Source of the DNA: Verrucomicrobiota bacterium
Lineage (GTDB): Bacteria > Verrucomicrobiota > Verrucomicrobiia > Opitutales > Opitutaceae
Direction: 5' to 3'
Assembly: GCA_016222805.1 (NCBI GenBank)
Contig: JACRQG010000046.1
Location: forward strand, 186,001 to 250,000
Length of the DNA: 64,000 bases
Shown here in pieces: positions 1 to 8,270 of this stretch (positions are counted from its first letter, which is position 1; each line of letters opens with the position of its first letter). Under the pieces are notes generated by a model. It had not been told where the DNA came from. It did no database searches and saw nothing but the letters and a program-made list of their open reading frames with translations. A program made the translations under genes and the position numbers.

Positions 1-1486
1 GGTAGTCCGGATTGCGGGCCAGCCCCGCACTCGGGTTGCCCGGCGAAGCGTAGGCGAAGACGCCCTGGTTGACATCGATCTTCAGGGCGTTGCCACGGAT
101 GCCGTCGAGCGCGTCGACAAATCCGGAATCGTAGCGTTGCTGATCGAAACCAAGTTCGATTCCCGCCCGGCCACCGAACAACTCTTGGCGCAATGCCGCG
201 TTGAACGCCTGCAGCCGGCCCCACTGGTAACTCGCCCGGCCATCGATGTTGTTGTTGAAGAAATCGAACACCGTCGGGTCGATGAGGAAGAGCTGGTAGG
301 CGTCGAGGCCCCGCGGATCGCCATAGGCGGCCGCAATGTACTCCCGGCCGTTCTGCAGGGCGTACTGCCGGAACCGGAAGTCGTTCGCGCGCGCCGGATT
401 CGCCGCCGCCGGGTTGACGATGCCGCGGTTAAACACGCTGTCCGGCCACTGGTAGTACGCCGTCGCGGCGGTGCTCGCAGTGGGACCCGAGAGGGCCATT
501 AGCCGGCCACCGGTGCCGCTGTCGAACTGGATCAACGACGCCGTGGCCGGCAGGTCGCGGTAATCCGTGTTGTTCGGCACCGTGTAGGCCCCGGTGGTCG
601 AGAAGTGCGTGAGGTAGTCGCGCGGAGGATCCTGCCGCGGGAGGGTCGAGTCGATCCACCCCTTTTCAAAGCTCGCCACGATCGTGGTGCTGCGGAACGG
701 CCGATACGTCGCCGCCCCGTAGTAGCGGCGATCGTCGCGAAACGCCGGGTCCTGCTTGTACTTGGTCTGGTCGTTCAGCGCCGCCACACGAACCGCCAGC
801 CGGTCCTTCAGCACGACGCGATTAAAGTCGAGCGAGGTGCGGATGCTCCCGAAGTTGTCCGTGCGAAAAGCCACCTTGTGCTCGTTGCGCCACCCCGCCT
901 CGGAAGGGCTGTGGTCGATGATGCCGGCGGGCGAACCGAGACCGACCAGCACGCTGTTGGCGCCGCGGTTGATCTCGATCCGGGCCGTGTTGTAGCTGTC
1001 GAAGGGGATCAGCGAGGGCACCAGGTTGCGCGAGCGCGAGGCGCTGGTCATGCCCCGGATGCGCGTTGGCGACGATTCGGCGCGGCGGTTCTCGTCGCTG
1101 CCGACAAAGGCGGTGGATTCGGTCGAGTCGCCGCCGAAAAAGTTGCCGCCGGCCCCGCCCGCCACCTCGGTCGAAGTGGTGTACTGGAGGAGCTCGGTGT
1201 CATTGGTGATGCCGGCGTCCTCGAGAAACTCCGGCGTGATTGCCTGGATCGAGGCCGCGATGTCGCGCAGCGAGGTGTTGATGCGCGTGCCCGATAGGGT
1301 GCTGGTCGCGCGGTAACCGGTGTCACGGTCCGCCTGCACGGCAAAGGGGCTCAGTTCGACGATCTCAGAGGACGTCCGGACAGCGGAGGGAGTGCCGGAA
1401 ACTGGAACGGCCTGGCCGGACGCACCGGGCGACACCTGCAGCAGCACAGCCAGCGCGAGGCAGGGGGGAAGCGTGGGGGGTTTCAT
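1..1486 (-). CDS. TonB-dependent receptor, N-terminal ~495 residues (cut by window edge)
   Basis: Outer-membrane TonB-dependent receptor, probably for uptake of a glycan fragment or other large ligand. The ATG at 1486 starts a signal peptide (hydrophobic LALAVLLQV). An 'ELSPFAV' box follows at residues 44-50, just before the plug domain. The plug shows typical features: 'SIQAITPEFLEDAGI', an 'IRGM' element and 'RIEINRGANSVLVGLGSPAGIID'. The reading frame is open to base 1, so most of the barrel lies outside the window. It starts 6 bases after the stop of the preceding minus-strand gene and is probably the distal gene of the long operon. There is no carboxypeptidase-like N-terminal domain, unlike the receptors at 12176 and 33777. 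The substrate cannot be told from sequence. Confidence 0.92.
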   Translation of the reverse strand, partial: MKPPTLPPCLALAVLLQVSPGASGQAVPVSGTPSAVRTSSEIVELSPFAVQADRDTGYRATSTLSGTRINTSLRDIAASIQAITPEFLEDAGITNDTELLQYTTSTEVAGGAGGNFFGGDSTESTAFVGSDENRRAESSPTRIRGMTSASRSRNLVPSLIPFDSYNTARIEINRGANSVLVGLGSPAGIIDHSPSEAGWRNEHKVAFRTDNFGSIRTSLDFNRVVLKDRLAVRVAALNDQTKYKQDPAFRDDRRYYGAATYRPFRSTTIVASFEKGWIDSTLPRQDPPRDYLTHFSTTGAYTVPNNTDYRDLPATASLIQFDSGTGGRLMALSGPTASTAATAYYQWPDSVFNRGIVNPAAANPARANDFRFRQYALQNGREYIAAAYGDPRGLDAYQLFLIDPTVFDFFNNNIDGRASYQWGRLQAFNAALRQELFGGRAGIELGFDQQRYDSGFVDALDGIRGNALKIDVNQGVFAYASPGNPSAGLARNPDY

Positions 1487-1492
1487 GGAGAA

Positions 1493-2260
1493 TCAACGGG
1501 GGGACGAGGGAAGTGGCGCCGGAGTCGTGGGCCGTCGGGTCTCCTCGCCGGGGTGGCCGCGCCGGACGAGGGCGGCGTCGAACTCCGCGAGCAGCACCGC
1601 GCGCACCGGCAGAATGGTCGCCAGGCGGTGGCCGACTCGCGCGACCTCGTCGACGTCGGCCAGGGTCCAGTGATCGGCGCGATCCAGCCGCGCTCCGAGG
1701 CGATCCGCTTCCGCCAGCAGGCTTTCGCGACTGAGTTCACGGAAGCGATCCCGCTGGCGCATCAACACCGCCCTGATTTCCGCGGTCGGAGGCAGAACCT
1801 CCAGCCGCGGGGCCAGGGCTGCGCCCAACGCGGCCTGGTGCTCGGCGGAGGAAGACCCGACCGCGGTGGCCGCCCGGGCCACGACGATGGCCTCCGTGAG
1901 CAGACCGGAGAATGACCGTTCCGCCGGCGGCGTGACGGTCTCGCGGATCCAGGTCGCCGCCGCCAGGGCACGGGCATCCGATCCGAGATACAGCCCGAGA
2001 TGCACCTGCAGCGCCCGCAACCGGGCGAGGGTCTCGCCGGTCGGAGCCGGGGTCGCCGCCAACGCCCGCTCGACATCGGCCGCCACTCGCTCAGCGAACG
2101 GGCGAAACCTCGCGGCTTCGGTGACCAGCTCCCGCACTTCCCCGGGTCGCGACCAGACGAGGTCGGACGCGCGCAGGTGAGCCACCCGCGCCCCGGCCAT
2201 CACCAGCACGAGTACAACGACCCAACGTGCCGAAAAGACTCTAGGTCGCGGCGGCATCAC
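1493..2260 (-). CDS. Secreted helical protein of unknown function
   Basis: 255 residues, family not recognised. An N-terminal hydrophobic segment (residues ~11-24, VVVLVLVMAGARVA) looks like a signal peptide or anchor. The rest is Ala/Arg/Leu-rich and probably all-helical, with no Cys and no visible catalytic motif; the C-terminus is Pro-rich and low in complexity. Its start overlaps the end of the DJ-1-like gene by 20 bases and its stop is 6 bases before the TonB receptor start. That suggests translational coupling and a role, perhaps structural or accessory, linked to the receptor. Reality of the gene rests on the operon position and a continuous open frame with sensible codon use. Confidence 0.6.
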   Translation of the reverse strand: MMPPRPRVFSARWVVVLVLVMAGARVAHLRASDLVWSRPGEVRELVTEAARFRPFAERVAADVERALAATPAPTGETLARLRALQVHLGLYLGSDARALAAATWIRETVTPPAERSFSGLLTEAIVVARAATAVGSSSAEHQAALGAALAPRLEVLPPTAEIRAVLMRQRDRFRELSRESLLAEADRLGARLDRADHWTLADVDEVARVGHRLATILPVRAVLLAEFDAALVRRGHPGEETRRPTTPAPLPSSPR

Positions 2261-2810
2261 GTGCTTTCACCAGCAAGGCAATCCACGCGCCCATGTAATG
2301 TCCGTGGTCATGAAAGGTGCGTCCGCTGACGAGGTTTCCATCCACGACGCAGGGCTGGTTGACGTAGATCCCGCCACACACCTCCAGATCGAACCGACAC
2401 TTGCCGACGGTCGCCATCCGTCGGCCCTGCACACATCCCGCCCGCGCCGGAATCTCCACGCCATGGCAGACACTGGCGATCGGCTTGTGCTGCGCAAAGA
2501 ACCACCGCGTCACCCGGATCAGATCCGGGTCGTCCCGGATGTACTCGGGAGCCCGCCCGCCACTGAAGAAGATCCCCAGATACTCCTCGGGCTTGATGTC
2601 GGCGAACGCGATGTCCGCCTCGATCGTATAACCCTCCCATTCCTTGGTAATGGTCCAGCCCGGCTTCACCTCGTGCATCACCATCTGATACCTGCGCTTT
2701 TCGGGCGCAGCCACGACAGGCTGGAAACCCGCCTCCTGCAGCCGGAAGAAGGGATAGAGGGTGTCGACGGTCTCCGACGCGTCGCCGACGATGAGGAGGA
2801 CTTTGTTCAT
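2241..2810 (-). CDS. DJ-1/PfpI family protein (class I glutamine amidotransferase-like)
   Basis: 189-residue single-domain protein of the DJ-1/ThiJ/PfpI superfamily. The start 'MNKVLLIVGDASETVDTLYP' is the usual first strand and loop, and 'FFSGGRAPEYI' is the conserved Gly-rich stretch. The nucleophile-elbow Cys is C115 followed by H116 ('SVCHGVEI'). Members include protease/deglycase-like enzymes, isonitrile hydratases and proteins of unknown role; this one is closest in layout to PfpI-type proteins. No signal peptide, so it is cytoplasmic. It lies between a propeller gene (57-base gap) and the small secreted protein (20-base overlap). A role in handling reactive carbonyl products of sugar oxidation is only a guess from the neighbouring oxidoreductases. 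Confidence 0.85.
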   Translation of the reverse strand: MNKVLLIVGDASETVDTLYPFFRLQEAGFQPVVAAPEKRRYQMVMHEVKPGWTITKEWEGYTIEADIAFADIKPEEYLGIFFSGGRAPEYIRDDPDLIRVTRWFFAQHKPIASVCHGVEIPARAGCVQGRRMATVGKCRFDLEVCGGIYVNQPCVVDGNLVSGRTFHDHGHYMGAWIALLVKARDAAAT

Positions 2811-2867
2811 GATTGGGAAGGAAGTGCCTGAACCGTCAGTGCGCCGGAGATCGGATGCCCGCGGCGC

Positions 2868-4301
2868 TCATTCGAAGCGGAAAGAATAGAGCTTCGTCCT
2901 GTTCGTGTACTCAATTGGCGCACAATCCTCGACGGCAAACCCCGGTACCGGTCGGCCGTCCGCGCCGACCAGGCCGACCCGCAGCTCGCCGAGCGCACCG
3001 GTGTCGAGATTGAGGAGCAGCTGCCGACCCGCTACCTTCACCGGCACCGTGCGCGCCGAACCTGCGGTGGTGCCGGTGTCGAGCGACACGAAACCATCCA
3101 CGCGCTGCACCCAGCGCACGATGAATCCGTCGGTCTTGCGCTTTCTCGCCTCGATGTCGCCGTGCGCGCTCTCGAATTCCGTGCCGTACTGCCAAATCTC
3201 GTCGCGCCGCACGACGAGCCCCGTGCCCATGAAGACCATGTTTTTCTTCTCCGGAGCGGCGATGCCGGGCGGCGCGTACGCTGGGCGGTCGTAGCGGTGC
3301 CATTTGAGGCTGTCACGGCTGCCGGCGAACTGAACCTCGGTCGGGCCGACGGAACTCTTCATGCCTGGCTGCCGCCGCTCGTCGTTCGCAGCCCAACGGC
3401 GCAGGAACGTGGGGAAAGCCACGTACCAGTGCGGGTCCAGGACGTAGGGCTGCGCGGACAGGTTGTAGATGTCCGTGCGCACAGGGTCCTCCCCGTCGCA
3501 GATCAAAATTGTGGGAATCTCCTGGTTGAAATACTGGCGGCGATTGCTGCGGTCAGGCCGCACGGACGTGGGCACGGTCAGGCTCGGCAGTGCCAGCCGA
3601 TTGACCTTGCGGTAGCCATCCGTGGTCCAGCCACGCACGATCACGACGTACTCCTTCCGGAGCTCGTCCCACCAGACGACGTTCTGCGTGTCGCTGCCGG
3701 CTTCGATCAGCGGCTGGGGATCACGCTGCCAGTGCAAGCCGTCGGGCGAGTGGTGGCGAAAGATACTCGTCGGCACCGGCACCGCCTTGTCCGCCGTCTT
3801 CGCCTTGCCGGTGGAAACATAGATGTAGCGCTGCTCGGGCGGCATGTTCGGGTCGCGGAACACCACGCCCTCGAGGCTGTGCACGCCAACGAGGTTGTTG
3901 GCCCGCGAGCCCTTGTACTCGTACACGCCGAGGTCGGGCTTGCTCCAGGTAATGCCGTCGGTGGATTCGGCATAGGCGAGGTTGGCCTGGCCGCCCGCGC
4001 CCCAGTCGTCGCGACAAACGTACCACATCCGGAGCTTCCCGCCCTCATCGCGCACGGTGAGGAAGAACGAGATCATGTGCCGCTCCCACGGCCGGTCAGG
4101 GGAAATCACCGTTTCGCGGCGCTGTGCGGGGTTGGCCTTCAGCACGGCACCCTCGGTGGTGGCCAAGATCGCCGGGTCGAGGAACAGGTGGCGTTTGGCA
4201 TCGAATGCCGCCGAAACCCCGGGGGCGGCACCGAAGCACCAAAAAGCGGCAATGCCCATGGCCTGGCGGCAGAGGGATCGGATCGGCAGGGGCGCGGTCA
4301 T
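2868..4301 (-). CDS. Secreted glycoside-hydrolase-like beta-propeller protein, paralogue 1
   Basis: 477 residues with a signal peptide (cleavage near 'GVSAAFDA'). The repeated 'YAESTDGITWSKPDLG' and 'HSPDGLHW' blocks look like blades of a GH32/GH43-type five-bladed propeller, but no catalytic acids can be assigned with confidence. Shared with the copies at 6778 and 10667: 'NPAQRRETVI', 'DRPWE', 'LRMWY', 'RANNLVGVHSLEGVVFRDP', 'SDTQNV', 'EDPVRTDIYN', 'LDPHWYVAFP', 'RWVQRVDGFVSLDTG' and the C-terminal 'LLNLDTGALGELRVGL'. The last domain is shorter than in its paralogues: about 28 residues are missing between 'EDC' and the terminal 'KLYSFRFE'. Its start overlaps the isomerase stop by 4 bases (ATGA), so translation is coupled. 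Confidence 0.82.
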   Translation of the reverse strand: MTAPLPIRSLCRQAMGIAAFWCFGAAPGVSAAFDAKRHLFLDPAILATTEGAVLKANPAQRRETVISPDRPWERHMISFFLTVRDEGGKLRMWYVCRDDWGAGGQANLAYAESTDGITWSKPDLGVYEYKGSRANNLVGVHSLEGVVFRDPNMPPEQRYIYVSTGKAKTADKAVPVPTSIFRHHSPDGLHWQRDPQPLIEAGSDTQNVVWWDELRKEYVVIVRGWTTDGYRKVNRLALPSLTVPTSVRPDRSNRRQYFNQEIPTILICDGEDPVRTDIYNLSAQPYVLDPHWYVAFPTFLRRWAANDERRQPGMKSSVGPTEVQFAGSRDSLKWHRYDRPAYAPPGIAAPEKKNMVFMGTGLVVRRDEIWQYGTEFESAHGDIEARKRKTDGFIVRWVQRVDGFVSLDTGTTAGSARTVPVKVAGRQLLLNLDTGALGELRVGLVGADGRPVPGFAVEDCAPIEYTNRTKLYSFRFE

Positions 4302-5290
4302 GACCGCCCTTTCCTGTGGCGCTCGGGCCGGACGAGGCCGGCCCGGTCCATCAGCGGCGCCAGCCGCTCATAGCAAACCTTCGTGGCCGATACCGCCTGG
4401 TAGCCGGGGTGGCGGTGCACGTGCGCACTCACCTCCACGTTCACAAAGCCGGAGTAGCCGAGTTCGCGTAGTAACCGGAAATAGGCTAGGTAGTCCGTCT
4501 TCCCGTCGCCGGGCAGCAGATAGGCATGCTTCTCCGAGGTGCCCTCGGAGTCTTTCACGACGATGAGCGGCGCGTAGGCGATCAACTGCCGCAGGCATTC
4601 CTCGAGTGGGTAACCTTCCACAAAGAAATGACTGTAGTCGAAGACGATCCGGATGCGCGGGCTGCCGACGGCGTTGATCAGCCAGAGGACGCGCTCAACG
4701 CTCTGCACCGCGTCCCCTGCGTGTGGCTTGAAGGTGAGCGTCGTCTTGCCGTCCTCCAGGATCGGAACCCAGGTGCGCAGGTCGTCGGCCATCGCCTCCC
4801 GCACTTTCTCCCACTCGGCCTTCTTTTGTCCGAGAATGGTGTCGAGGTACGGCGGGCGACCGGGCACGAGATCGTTGCCGAGCTCGACCGCGCGCTTCAA
4901 GCGGTCGAGGTTCTTCGCGCGGGCGTCCGCCGTGGCCCGTAGCGGGATGCTCTCGAGCAACGCAGGCACCGCCAGGCCGGAATCCTCGATTTGCCGCCGC
5001 AGCACGCGGCGGTCGTTCGCCGTCAGCCTGGCTGGATCGGTCGCCCAGCCCGCCATGATCGCCAGCTGCACGCCGTCGTAGCCCGTCTCCGTGATCAGGC
5101 GGAGCGCGTCGGGCGTTGGGAGGTTCTTCATCCCGTAGGTGCCGATGGCCAGCCCGACCGTCGGCCGGGTCTGGCGCGCGGCCGCCGTCCGCGCCGCAGA
5201 GGCGAGCGCCGCGAGACCGGCGACGGTGAAAAGGCGCGAGAAGGCGCGCCGGCTCAGGGGAGCAGCACCGGAGAGCAGCGGTTCGTTCAT
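4298..5290 (-). CDS. Sugar phosphate isomerase/epimerase-like TIM barrel with Tat-like signal
   Basis: Xylose isomerase-like/AP-endonuclease-2 type TIM barrel, 330 residues from the ATG at 5290. The open frame extends upstream, but that extension would overlap the preceding gene. N-terminus 'PLSRRAFSRLFTVAGLAALA' is a twin-arginine-like signal, so it probably acts in the periplasm. Typical barrel elements: 'GLAIGTYGMKNL', 'ETGYDGVQL', 'LTFKPHAGDAVQSVERVLWL', 'IVFDYSHFFVEG', 'FVNVEVSAHVHRHPGY', which supply the metal-binding His/Glu/Asp set of the family. It lies 32 bases after the Gfo/Idh gene and overlaps the propeller gene by 4 bases. Oxidoreductase plus barrel protein is a common pairing in keto-glycoside and inositol-type pathways. 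Confidence 0.85.
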   Translation of the reverse strand: MNEPLLSGAAPLSRRAFSRLFTVAGLAALASAARTAAARQTRPTVGLAIGTYGMKNLPTPDALRLITETGYDGVQLAIMAGWATDPARLTANDRRVLRRQIEDSGLAVPALLESIPLRATADARAKNLDRLKRAVELGNDLVPGRPPYLDTILGQKKAEWEKVREAMADDLRTWVPILEDGKTTLTFKPHAGDAVQSVERVLWLINAVGSPRIRIVFDYSHFFVEGYPLEECLRQLIAYAPLIVVKDSEGTSEKHAYLLPGDGKTDYLAYFRLLRELGYSGFVNVEVSAHVHRHPGYQAVSATKVCYERLAPLMDRAGLVRPERHRKGRS

Positions 5291-5322
5291 GTTCGATATG
5301 GGCAGTCTCGTTGGCGGTTTCC

Positions 5323-6756
5323 TCAGGCCCGCAGGGCATCGATCTCCCAGCCTGGGCGGTACTGGCGTCGCACGAGAGCGGTGGCGGCCGGATCGTTGAA
5401 ACGCAGCCCGGCGGCGTCCCACACCAGGCGGCGTCCCGGGACGCGCTGGGCGATCGTGCCAAGCATCACCGTCTCATTGAGCGGGCCGGCGACGTCGAAC
5501 GAGGAGTTGGCCGGGCGGCCGGCGAGGATCGCATTGGGCCACTCCAGATAATGATCGAGTTTTTCGGCGGCCAGATCCGCAAACATCTGCTTGAGCGGCC
5601 CGACGGTGTAGTCATGGAACTTCTCCTGCGGGTATAGACGCGGCGGCGAGCCAGGCGAGGCGTGCAGGATCCCCTGATCACCAATGAAGAGGGACCCACC
5701 GCCGGGGATCTTGAATCCCTCGGGCAGCTTGCTCTGGTCGATCGGCTGCTCCTTTTTTACCCCATCCGACCAGGTGTAGCGGAAGCCTTCGTGGGTGTAG
5801 GGGGTGGTGGGGAACTCGTACACCACAGTACTCGCATCCGGATACACGAGTTCGTCCTGGCCGCTGATCTCGGCGCGGAGCGCAGTCGGTGCCCCCAGGT
5901 CGAGCGCCCAGACCACCACGTCCATGACGTGGCAGCCCATGTCGCCCAGTGAACCTGTCCCATATTCTTTCCAGGCTCGCCAGTTGAAGTTGTGGTAGAG
6001 GTGCGCCTTGTACGACCGGGGCTGTCCGACGCCGATCCACTCGTTCCAGTGGATGTCCTTCGGCACGGGATCCTCTCCAACCGCCAGCGCCTTGATATTC
6101 GGGAGCCAGACCGGCTTGGTGGTGAGGAAAGAGTGCGCCTCCCGAACCTTTCCGATGACGCCACTTCGGATGACCTGCACGGCACAGCGATACCCCGTGC
6201 TGGAGTGATACTGGTTGCCCATGTGCGTGACGACGCCCTTCGCTCGCGCAACTTCGCGCAAGACACGCGACTCGTGCACGGTCTGCGTCAGCGGCTTCTG
6301 GACGAACACGTGTTTGCCCATCGCCAGGGCCGTGAGTGCCACAGTGGCGTGCATATGGTCCGGCGTGGAGACGGTGACCGCGTCGAAATCCTCCCGCTCG
6401 AACATCCGGCGATAGTCCGCGTAGAGCTTCGCCTTGGGGAACATCCGGGCGGCGGCGCCGATGCCGAGCGACCGCGCCCGCTGCACCGCCGTGAGGTTGG
6501 GCGGCTGCTCGCCGCCGTCGCGATGGTCGATGTCGCAAAGGGCGACAATGTCGTGGAACCGGCCCTCACCGCTCACGCCGCGCAGGTCGTCCCACCCTTT
6601 GCCCGCGGCGCCCACACAGGCGATGCGGAGTCGCCGGAGGCGCGAACTCGCGCGGGCGCGCCCCGGAAGGGCGCCGGCGAGTCCGACCCAGGCGGCGGCG
6701 GACAGCCCAAACTGACGGCGGGTGAGCGGACTGGTGGAAGTGACGTTCTTCATCAT
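5323..6756 (-). CDS. Gfo/Idh/MocA family oxidoreductase with Tat signal
   Basis: 477-residue NAD(P)-dependent sugar oxidoreductase. The N-terminus 'LTRRQFGLSAAAWVGLAGAL' is a clear Tat signal, so the cofactor-loaded enzyme is probably exported. The Rossmann loop is 'CVGAAGKGW' (G49-G54), followed by 'VALCDID', 'VSTPDHMHA' and 'VQKPLTQTVHE', which stands where most relatives have EKPL. The C-terminal half shows 'GTGSLGDMGCHVMD' and 'GDQGILHASPGSPPRLYP', usual for the secreted Verrucomicrobia/Planctomycetes branch. 'GAGG' spacing is good: a GAGG lies 7 bases before the first ATG. Likely oxidises a sugar hydroxyl (for example C3 of a glycoside). It sits between a propeller gene and the TIM-barrel gene, with gaps of 21 and 32 bases. 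Confidence 0.9.
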   Translation of the reverse strand: MMKNVTSTSPLTRRQFGLSAAAWVGLAGALPGRARASSRLRRLRIACVGAAGKGWDDLRGVSGEGRFHDIVALCDIDHRDGGEQPPNLTAVQRARSLGIGAAARMFPKAKLYADYRRMFEREDFDAVTVSTPDHMHATVALTALAMGKHVFVQKPLTQTVHESRVLREVARAKGVVTHMGNQYHSSTGYRCAVQVIRSGVIGKVREAHSFLTTKPVWLPNIKALAVGEDPVPKDIHWNEWIGVGQPRSYKAHLYHNFNWRAWKEYGTGSLGDMGCHVMDVVVWALDLGAPTALRAEISGQDELVYPDASTVVYEFPTTPYTHEGFRYTWSDGVKKEQPIDQSKLPEGFKIPGGGSLFIGDQGILHASPGSPPRLYPQEKFHDYTVGPLKQMFADLAAEKLDHYLEWPNAILAGRPANSSFDVAGPLNETVMLGTIAQRVPGRRLVWDAAGLRFNDPAATALVRRQYRPGWEIDALRA

Positions 6757-6777
6757 TGGAATCCTCGGAACGGCGCC

Positions 6778-8238
6778 CTATTCGAACCGGAAGGAATAGA
6801 GCCTCGCGCGCGCTGAGTGGAATTCGAGTTGCACGGCGCGGCCGCGGAGGGCCGAGAGGTCGGTGCGACCCGCCCACGAGACGACCGCGCCCAGCGAGTT
6901 CGTTTGCAGTGGATCGCACTGCGCCGCCGTAAAGCCCGGAAGGGCCCCGCCGTCGCGATCCAGGAGGCTCACGCGCATCTCGCCCAGCGCACCGGTGTCG
7001 AGATTGAGGAGCAACCTGTCCCCCGTAATCTGGACCGGCACGGTGCGCAGCCACCCCGCGCGATCTCCGGTGTTGGCCGAGACAAAGCCGTCGACGCGCT
7101 GGACCCAGCGCACGATCGCGCCGTCAGTCTTCTGGTGCCGTGCGGCCATATCGCCGTGCTCGCTTTCGAATTCGGTCCCGTACTGCCAGATCTCACCGCC
7201 CCGGACGACCAGGCCGGTGCCCATGAAGGTCATGTTCTTCTTTTCGGGCGCCGTCAGCCCGGGCGGGGCGTACGGAGCACGGTCATAGCGATGCCAGGCG
7301 ATGCCATCGCGGCTGCCGACAAACTGCACTTCGACCGGGCCGCGGTGGCTGCCCTTGTGTCCCGGGGCGTCGGTCGCCGCGGAACGGCGCAGGAACGCGG
7401 GGAAACCGACGTACCAAGACGGATCCAGCGGATAGGGCTGGGCGGCGATGTTGTAGATGTCGGTCCGCGCCGGATCCTGGTCGTCGCACTGCAGCACGGT
7501 GGGAATCTCGTCGAAGAAGTAGTCCCCCACCCCGCGTTTCGTAGGCACGACCGGGAACGGATCCCGCAGGTTCGGCAGCTCAACGCGCATCACCTTGCGC
7601 CGCCTGGGATCCGGATTCCACCCGCGCAGGTAGACGACATAGCGGCCGAGGTTCTCGTCCCAGAAGGTGACGTTCTGCGTGTCGCTGCCGGCGCGAATCA
7701 GCGGCGTCGGGTCGCCCGCCCAGCGCAGGCCATCCGGCGAATGAAACCGGAAGAGTCCGGTGGGGCCGCTGGCGTCGCCGGGAGGTTTTGAGGTCGTGAC
7801 ATAGGTATAGCGTTCGGCGGCCGGAGCGTGGGGGTCCCGGAACACCACGCCCTCGAGACGCTTCAGACCCACGAGATTGTTGGCACGGCTCCCGTGGTAA
7901 TCGACGATGCCGAGATCCGGCTTGGTCCAGTGCACGCCGTCGGCGGATTCCGCGTAGGCCACATTGGCCTGGTTGTCCTTGTCGCGGCAGATGTACCACA
8001 TCCGGAGTCTTCCCTCCTCTTCCCGCACGGTAAGGAAGAAACTGATCATGAGCTGTTCCCACGGACGGTCGGCCCGGATGACCGTCTCGCGCCGTTGCGC
8101 CGGGTTGACCGCGATGCGGACCTGTTCGGACTCCCCAACGATTTCGGGGGTGAGAAAAAGGTAACGAGGCACCGCCGGCGCTCCGCAGGCGGAAGCCAGG
8201 ATCAAGGGGAGGAACGGGAGAACGAGCGGAACACGCAT
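6778..8238 (-). CDS. Secreted glycoside-hydrolase-like beta-propeller protein, paralogue 2
   Basis: 486 residues from the ATG at 8238; an upstream extension of the frame would run into the TonB receptor gene and is rejected. The signal 'LPFLPLILASACGAP' could be a lipobox (ASA/C), so this copy may be a lipoprotein. It carries the full family pattern: 'NPAQRRETVIRADRPWEQ', 'LRMWYICRD', 'YAESADGVHWTKPDLGI', 'SDTQNVTFWD', 'QDPARTDIYN', 'LDPSWYVGFP', 'EKKNMTFMGTGLVVRGGEIW' and C-terminal 'LLNLDTGALGEMRVSLLDRDG ... LYSFRFE'. Unlike paralogue 1 it keeps the complete last domain ('SWAGRTDLSALRGRAVQLEF'). It lies 32 bases after the receptor gene and 21 before the Gfo/Idh gene. Enzymatic activity is plausible but not shown by any motif I can assign. 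Confidence 0.82.
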   Translation of the reverse strand: MRVPLVLPFLPLILASACGAPAVPRYLFLTPEIVGESEQVRIAVNPAQRRETVIRADRPWEQLMISFFLTVREEEGRLRMWYICRDKDNQANVAYAESADGVHWTKPDLGIVDYHGSRANNLVGLKRLEGVVFRDPHAPAAERYTYVTTSKPPGDASGPTGLFRFHSPDGLRWAGDPTPLIRAGSDTQNVTFWDENLGRYVVYLRGWNPDPRRRKVMRVELPNLRDPFPVVPTKRGVGDYFFDEIPTVLQCDDQDPARTDIYNIAAQPYPLDPSWYVGFPAFLRRSAATDAPGHKGSHRGPVEVQFVGSRDGIAWHRYDRAPYAPPGLTAPEKKNMTFMGTGLVVRGGEIWQYGTEFESEHGDMAARHQKTDGAIVRWVQRVDGFVSANTGDRAGWLRTVPVQITGDRLLLNLDTGALGEMRVSLLDRDGGALPGFTAAQCDPLQTNSLGAVVSWAGRTDLSALRGRAVQLEFHSARARLYSFRFE

Positions 8239-8270
8239 GGCGGACGAAGGTAATCGCACGATTGCGACTC

